Source of the DNA: UBA4660 sp034408895
GTDB taxonomy: Bacteria > Bacteroidota > Bacteroidia > Flavobacteriales_D > Sanyastnellaceae
NCBI GenBank assembly: GCA_034408895.1
Contig: JAWXCI010000001.1
Span: 26,522 to 90,521, forward strand
Direction of reading: 5' to 3'
Length of the DNA: 64,000 bases
In this document: positions 60,247-64,000 of the stretch, in pieces
Numbering within the stretch: the first letter of the stretch is position 1
Layout: the number at the start of each line of letters is the position of its first letter
The notes under the pieces: generated by a model
Told to the model about the DNA's origin: nothing
Database searches by the model: none
The model's input: the letters and a program-made list of their open reading frames with translations, nothing else
Translations under genes and position numbers: made by a program

Positions 60247-63117
60247 ATGAAACCAACATCTTCAAATAATAAGAAATCTTCCACCGGGAAAGAAAGCAGC
60301 ACAGGTTCCTTATCTGCTAACAAGCTCACCAAGTCCGCCAATACATTTCCAGTAGTTGGCATTGGTGCATCGGCTGGTGGATTAGATGCTACCGCCACGC
60401 TTCGCAGCGCACGAGGCATGGCGGATGTGAATGTAAAAGTAAAAGGAAATAGAGAGAGTGCAGGACGCACCGATTTTCAAAAAACGACTGACGATATTAT
60501 GCTCAGCCGATACTCACCTGCCGGGGTGGTGGTAAACGAGGCAATGGATATTGTGCATTTCCATGGCAAAACCGACAATTACCTCGAGCAAGCAGAAGGC
60601 AAGCCCAGCCATAATTTATTAAAGATGGCTAAGGATGGGTTGGCTTATGAACTGCGCGATATTCTGCACAAAGCAAAAAAGGAAAATAAAACCTTATCGA
60701 AAGAAAATATTCCGATAGAGATAAATGGCGACAAGCACACCATTTCCATAGAAGCCATTCCATTGCCCGATGCCATCGAGCCGCATTTTTTGGTATTGTT
60801 TCATGAAAAAGAAGCAGGCGCTGCGCAGTCAACAGAGGGCAGTAAACTGTCAGCACCAGGCAGTAAACAGTCGGCAAAGCAAAAAAATGATGACAAGGGT
60901 TTACGCGTTGCTCGTTTAGAAAAAGAACTGGAGCATTCCCGTGAGGATATGCGCAGCATTACCCAAGCGCAGGAGGCCACGAACGAAGAACTGCAGAGCG
61001 CTAATGAAGAACTATTGACCGGCAGTGAAGAATTGCAAAGCCTGAACGAAGAACTGGAAACCCACAAAGAAGAATTGCAAACTACCAACGAGGTGTTGAT
61101 GGTGATAAACCAGGAAATGCACGGGCTGAACGAAGAAATTACCGAAGCAAGAAATTATGCTGAAACTATAATCGCCACGCTGCGTGACCCGTTGCTGGTA
61201 TTGGATAAACACATGCGGGTGATAACCGCCAACCTCAGTTTTTACAAAGCCTTTCAGGTGAATGAAAAAGAAACCGAAGGCAAATTGATTTATGAACTTG
61301 GCAACCAGCAGTGGGACATTCCTGAACTCAAAATGCTGCTGAAAAATTTATTGCCCCTCAACCAAGGTTTTAACGACTTTGAAGTCAAATTTAATTTCCC
61401 CAACATTGGGCAGCGCATCATGCTGCTGAACGCAAGCGAAATAATAAGAGAAAAGGGGGCTGAAAAATCAATACTCATTTCCTTTGGTGATGTTACCCAA
61501 CAAAAAGAAACACAATCATTGCTGGAATACCGCAAGGCATTATTAGAAGCACATAACGATGCCAGTGCCGATGGCCTTCTGCTGGTGGATTCCAAAGGAA
61601 AAATTCTTACCTACAACCAACGGTTTATTGAAATCTGGAATATGCCACAGCACATTGTGGATGAAAAAAATGACGAAGCTGCCCTTGCCTTTGCCATGCA
61701 ACAGTTGGTGGATCCCCAAAAATTTATTAAAAAGGTAAAGCACCTGTATGCAAGTTCTAAAGTAATAAGCGTGGATGAGCTTGAATTTAGAGACGGAAAA
61801 ATTATAGAGCGGCATGGCTACCCGGTAATAGCGGCTGATGGCGCATATTATGCCTGGAGCTGGACATTCCGCGATATTACCGAGGCCCGAAACGCAGATA
61901 GAGCAATTCGCGAGAGCGAACAAAACTTCCGGCAGCTCGCTGATTTAATGCCAGAAAAAGTGACCAACACTGATGCTGAAGGCAACGTAACTTATTTTAA
62001 TCAAAACTGGTTGGACTATACCGGCTTGTCTTTGAAAGAATTGAAAAATGGCGGATGGGAAAAAAGCATCCACCGGGAAGATGCTAAGTTGAAGAAACCC
62101 CGCTGGAAAAAAGCGTTGAATGAAGGTATTTCCATGGAAACCGAAGAGCGCTTATTAAATAAAGAAGGAAAATACCGGTGGCACCACACCCGCACGTCAC
62201 CAGTAAAAGATGGCACTGGCAAAATAACAAAGTGGATAAGCGCCACCACCGAAATACAGGAGCAGAGACAACTGCGAGAGGCATTGGAAAAAGAAGTGGC
62301 CGACCGCACCGCTGAACTTGCGGAGGCCCACCAAATGCAGGTAGAAAGAAATTTCGAACTTAAAGCGACAAATTCCGAACTGGAGGCATTTGCGTATTTG
62401 GCCAGTCATGATTTGCAGGAACCATTGCGCAAAATCCAAACCTTTGTAGGGCGCATTTTGGAAACGGAAAAGAACCTGGGCGTTACAAGCAATGATTATT
62501 TCCAGCGTGTGCGGCAATCGGCCTATCGCATGCAGGTGCTTATCGAAAATTTGCTTGCCTTCTCCCGTATCAATGCCGGTGAACGCAAGTTTGAGTCAAC
62601 CGATCTCAAGTTAATTCTGGATGATGTAAAAGTGGAACTCAAGGAAGATATTGATGAAAAACAAGTAACTTTCGATGACAACCAACTCGGCTTTTGCGAT
62701 ACTATCCACTTCCAATTCCGACAGATTTTGCAAAACCTGATAACCAATTCCATCAAATTTTCAAGACCCGGGCACCCACCCCACATCATGATAAAAAGCC
62801 GCATTATTCCCCACCTTCCCGATAGTATTCCGCTGGAGGTGAGGGCCGCCATTCCTCCGCTGGAGGGCAGGGGGGCAGGCAGGGGGGCATGGTGCCACAT
62901 CAGTTTCAGCGATAATGGAATAGGCTTCGAAGCCGAATATAAAGACCGTATTTTTGAAGTGTTCCAGCGCCTCCACAGCCGAGATGATTATCCCGGCACG
63001 GGAATAGGCCTGGCAAGTGTGAAAAAAATGGTGGAAAATCACTACGGTATCATAACCGCATCCGGACAATTGAACAAAGGCGCTACATTCGACATCTTTC
63101 TACCAGAGAAAAATTAA
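60247..63117 (+). CDS. Multi-PAS histidine kinase derived from a CheB-CheR-PAS fusion
   Basis: 956 residues. The start PVVGIGASAGGLDA is the first strand and loop of a CheB methylesterase, but the rest of CheB and all of CheR are absent; sequence resumes in the post-CheR PAS region (DFQKTTDDIMLSRYSPAGVV). A long coiled coil follows (about 220-300, NEELQSANEELLTGSEEL), three PAS domains, then HisKA with phosphoacceptor His721 in YLASHDLQEPLRK, and HATPase boxes (LQNLITNSIKF, DNGIGF, GTGIGLASVKK). Soluble, probably cytoplasmic sensor. Two segments look like in-frame intergenic repeats (about 192-214 and 860-880). Partner receiver: the next gene. Confidence 0.85.
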   Translation: MKPTSSNNKKSSTGKESSTGSLSANKLTKSANTFPVVGIGASAGGLDATATLRSARGMADVNVKVKGNRESAGRTDFQKTTDDIMLSRYSPAGVVVNEAMDIVHFHGKTDNYLEQAEGKPSHNLLKMAKDGLAYELRDILHKAKKENKTLSKENIPIEINGDKHTISIEAIPLPDAIEPHFLVLFHEKEAGAAQSTEGSKLSAPGSKQSAKQKNDDKGLRVARLEKELEHSREDMRSITQAQEATNEELQSANEELLTGSEELQSLNEELETHKEELQTTNEVLMVINQEMHGLNEEITEARNYAETIIATLRDPLLVLDKHMRVITANLSFYKAFQVNEKETEGKLIYELGNQQWDIPELKMLLKNLLPLNQGFNDFEVKFNFPNIGQRIMLLNASEIIREKGAEKSILISFGDVTQQKETQSLLEYRKALLEAHNDASADGLLLVDSKGKILTYNQRFIEIWNMPQHIVDEKNDEAALAFAMQQLVDPQKFIKKVKHLYASSKVISVDELEFRDGKIIERHGYPVIAADGAYYAWSWTFRDITEARNADRAIRESEQNFRQLADLMPEKVTNTDAEGNVTYFNQNWLDYTGLSLKELKNGGWEKSIHREDAKLKKPRWKKALNEGISMETEERLLNKEGKYRWHHTRTSPVKDGTGKITKWISATTEIQEQRQLREALEKEVADRTAELAEAHQMQVERNFELKATNSELEAFAYLASHDLQEPLRKIQTFVGRILETEKNLGVTSNDYFQRVRQSAYRMQVLIENLLAFSRINAGERKFESTDLKLILDDVKVELKEDIDEKQVTFDDNQLGFCDTIHFQFRQILQNLITNSIKFSRPGHPPHIMIKSRIIPHLPDSIPLEVRAAIPPLEGRGAGRGAWCHISFSDNGIGFEAEYKDRIFEVFQRLHSRDDYPGTGIGLASVKKMVENHYGIITASGQLNKGATFDIFLPEKN

Positions 63118-63201
63118 TGTGTTGAAAAGTTGAATTGTAGCATCGAAACAACAAAACAACAACGCACCAAATCGCCAATACAACCTATACCCATATGAAT
63201 A

Positions 63202-63219
63202 TCCCGATAGAAATTGGGA
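63202..63219. repeat. TCCCGATAGAAATTGGGA palindrome
   Basis: Between the kinase and its receiver. Same family, 18 bases with a G-T wobble and a four-base centre. Confidence 0.55.
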
Positions 63220-63261
63220 CACCAAATCCATGAATCAACCAACGACTAACACAACACCACA

Positions 63262-63741
63262 ATGAACAACCCCCACCTACATATTTTACTGGCCGATGAT
63301 GATGAAAGCGACCGCCTGCTTTTTACTGAAGCGTTCCGGGCAATGAAACTAAGAACTGAAGTGCATACGGTGAATGACGGTGTGCAACTTATGGCCTGGC
63401 TCAACCGCGAAGATGTGACTCTGCCACACCTGATTTTTCTTGACTTAAATATGCCACGCAAAAACGGGCTGGAATGCCTTAAAGAAATAAGAAGCAACAA
63501 AGCCCTCTCAACTATTTCCATTGCCATTTATTCTACCTCGGCATCTGAAAAAGATATTTCGGACACCTTTATTAATGGTGCCAACGTCTATATCAAAAAG
63601 CCTACTGATTTCGCAATTTTGAAGAAAGTGTTGACCCAGGCCGTGATGGCCACCTACTATTATCAGGAGCCACCCTTTAACCGGGATAATTTCTTGCTCC
63701 GGATTGATGGAGTGCCAGAAAACACTAGGAAAACGCAATAA
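63262..63741 (+). CDS. Single-domain response regulator (Rcp1-like CheY)
   Basis: 159 residues: acidic triad in LLADDDESD, phosphoacceptor D61 in IFLDLNMPRKNG, and the conserved Lys in YIKKPTD. A CheY-like receiver without output domain, of the type that relays signals from multi-PAS kinases. It follows the kinase by 144 bases and likely receives its phosphate. The C-terminal 25 residues (TYYYQEPPFNRDNFLLRIDG) extend beyond the receiver. Confidence 0.92.
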   Translation: MNNPHLHILLADDDESDRLLFTEAFRAMKLRTEVHTVNDGVQLMAWLNREDVTLPHLIFLDLNMPRKNGLECLKEIRSNKALSTISIAIYSTSASEKDISDTFINGANVYIKKPTDFAILKKVLTQAVMATYYYQEPPFNRDNFLLRIDGVPENTRKTQ

Positions 63742-63748
63742 TCTATGC

Positions 63749-64000
63749 CGTATGCGCGGAACACTGCGTATGCCCATCCAACACACGTTTTGTCCCATCC
63801 CCCCCCTTCCTTTTGGTATGAGGGGGAAGCTTGCTCAACACACATTTTGTCCCATCCCTCCCCTTCCAACACACGTTTTGTCCCATCCCTCCCCTTCCCA
63901 AAGGGAAGGGCATACGCAGAGTTCCGAACATACGCAGTGTTCCGCGTATACGCAGTGTTCGGGGCATACGCAGAGTTCCGCGCATACGTATTCCCTTCCC
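63749..64000. repeat. Composite tandem-repeat block at the window end
   Basis: Four 18-bp units of CATACGCAGWGTTCCGCG type (63911-63982) plus a part unit, and an inverted unit at 63749-63772. Between them, three copies of a 31-32 bp string starting CAACACACGTTTTGTCCCAT (63779, 63836 and 63868) and a CCTTCCC/GGGAAGG hairpin (63894-63910). No gene in it. It may continue past the window. Confidence 0.8.

Noticed and set aside
63911..63988. CRISPR array
   Set aside because: The 18-bp units are directly contiguous without spacers, so this is a tandem repeat.
1..64000. tRNA, rRNA, transposase or integrase genes
   Set aside because: I looked for T-arm motifs, rRNA-like strings and recombinase signatures and found none that hold up by eye.

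Overview
The window comes from a member of the Bacteroidota, probably a Flavobacteriia/Sphingobacteriia-like or related environmental lineage. The markers are a SusC/SusD pair, the gliding lipoprotein GldD, four secreted proteins with C-terminal type IX secretion (T9SS) sorting domains, many Bacteroidota-type outer-membrane proteins, and several matches to the Bacteroidota -7 promoter element TAnnTTTG. Shine-Dalgarno sequences are weak or absent, so many starts were chosen from signal peptides and family alignments recalled from knowledge. No rRNA, tRNA, CRISPR array, transposase or integrase was seen.

Layout. 1-5.2 kb: minus-strand SusC/SusD operon with a small lipoprotein and the first codons of a further gene. 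5.4-8 kb: arginyl/leucyl-tRNA-protein transferase-like gene, a 56-residue ORF and a DUF547 protein. 8.1-12.1 kb: plus-strand serine operon (serC, serA-like, DUF1015, YggS-type PLP protein). 12.1-18 kb: a DUF3575-like outer-membrane protein, a hotdog thioesterase plus isochorismate synthase (menaquinone branch), an OmpR-type regulator followed by a hairpin-rich 3' region, and a glycosyltransferase - ECF sigma - rsmG operon. 18-26.6 kb: a T9SS-exported serine protease, then a rearranged region in which fused isobutyryl-CoA mutase icmF sits between a ParE-type and a HigBA toxin-antitoxin module; the icmF 3' end is duplicated around the ParE module. 26.8-36.2 kb: PepSY-like protein, miaA and neighbours, fused E1 alpha/beta dehydrogenase, and a divergent FAD protein.

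36.2-43.3 kb: a long TPR/coiled-coil envelope protein, aroQ with an unusual tail, an OmpA-family protein, a PIN/antitoxin pair, a frameshifted gene and a carboxypeptidase-regulatory-domain protein. 43.5-48.8 kb: two tandem paralogous FG-GAP/ASPIC-UnbV/SprB/T9SS proteins. 49.2-54 kb: gldD-coaX-outer-membrane protein cluster and an LVIVD-type T9SS protein. 54-60.2 kb: a gene-poor stretch, a cold-shock protein, a TPR protein and gyrA. 60.2-64 kb: a PAS histidine kinase that looks like a CheB-CheR-PAS fusion with its enzyme domains deleted, its partner receiver protein, and a composite tandem-repeat block.

The most interesting cross-cutting signal is a set of short intergenic repeats (palindromes of the CCCGATAnnTATCGGG type, GC-rich hairpins, TATTGCCAATTGC-like strings). 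Sequence of the same character also lies in frame inside genes (icmF, the histidine kinase) and at gene ends (aroQ, an FG-GAP protein), reminiscent of Rickettsia palindromic elements. The second is the 165-bp direct repeat that duplicates the icmF 3' end around a toxin-antitoxin cassette.
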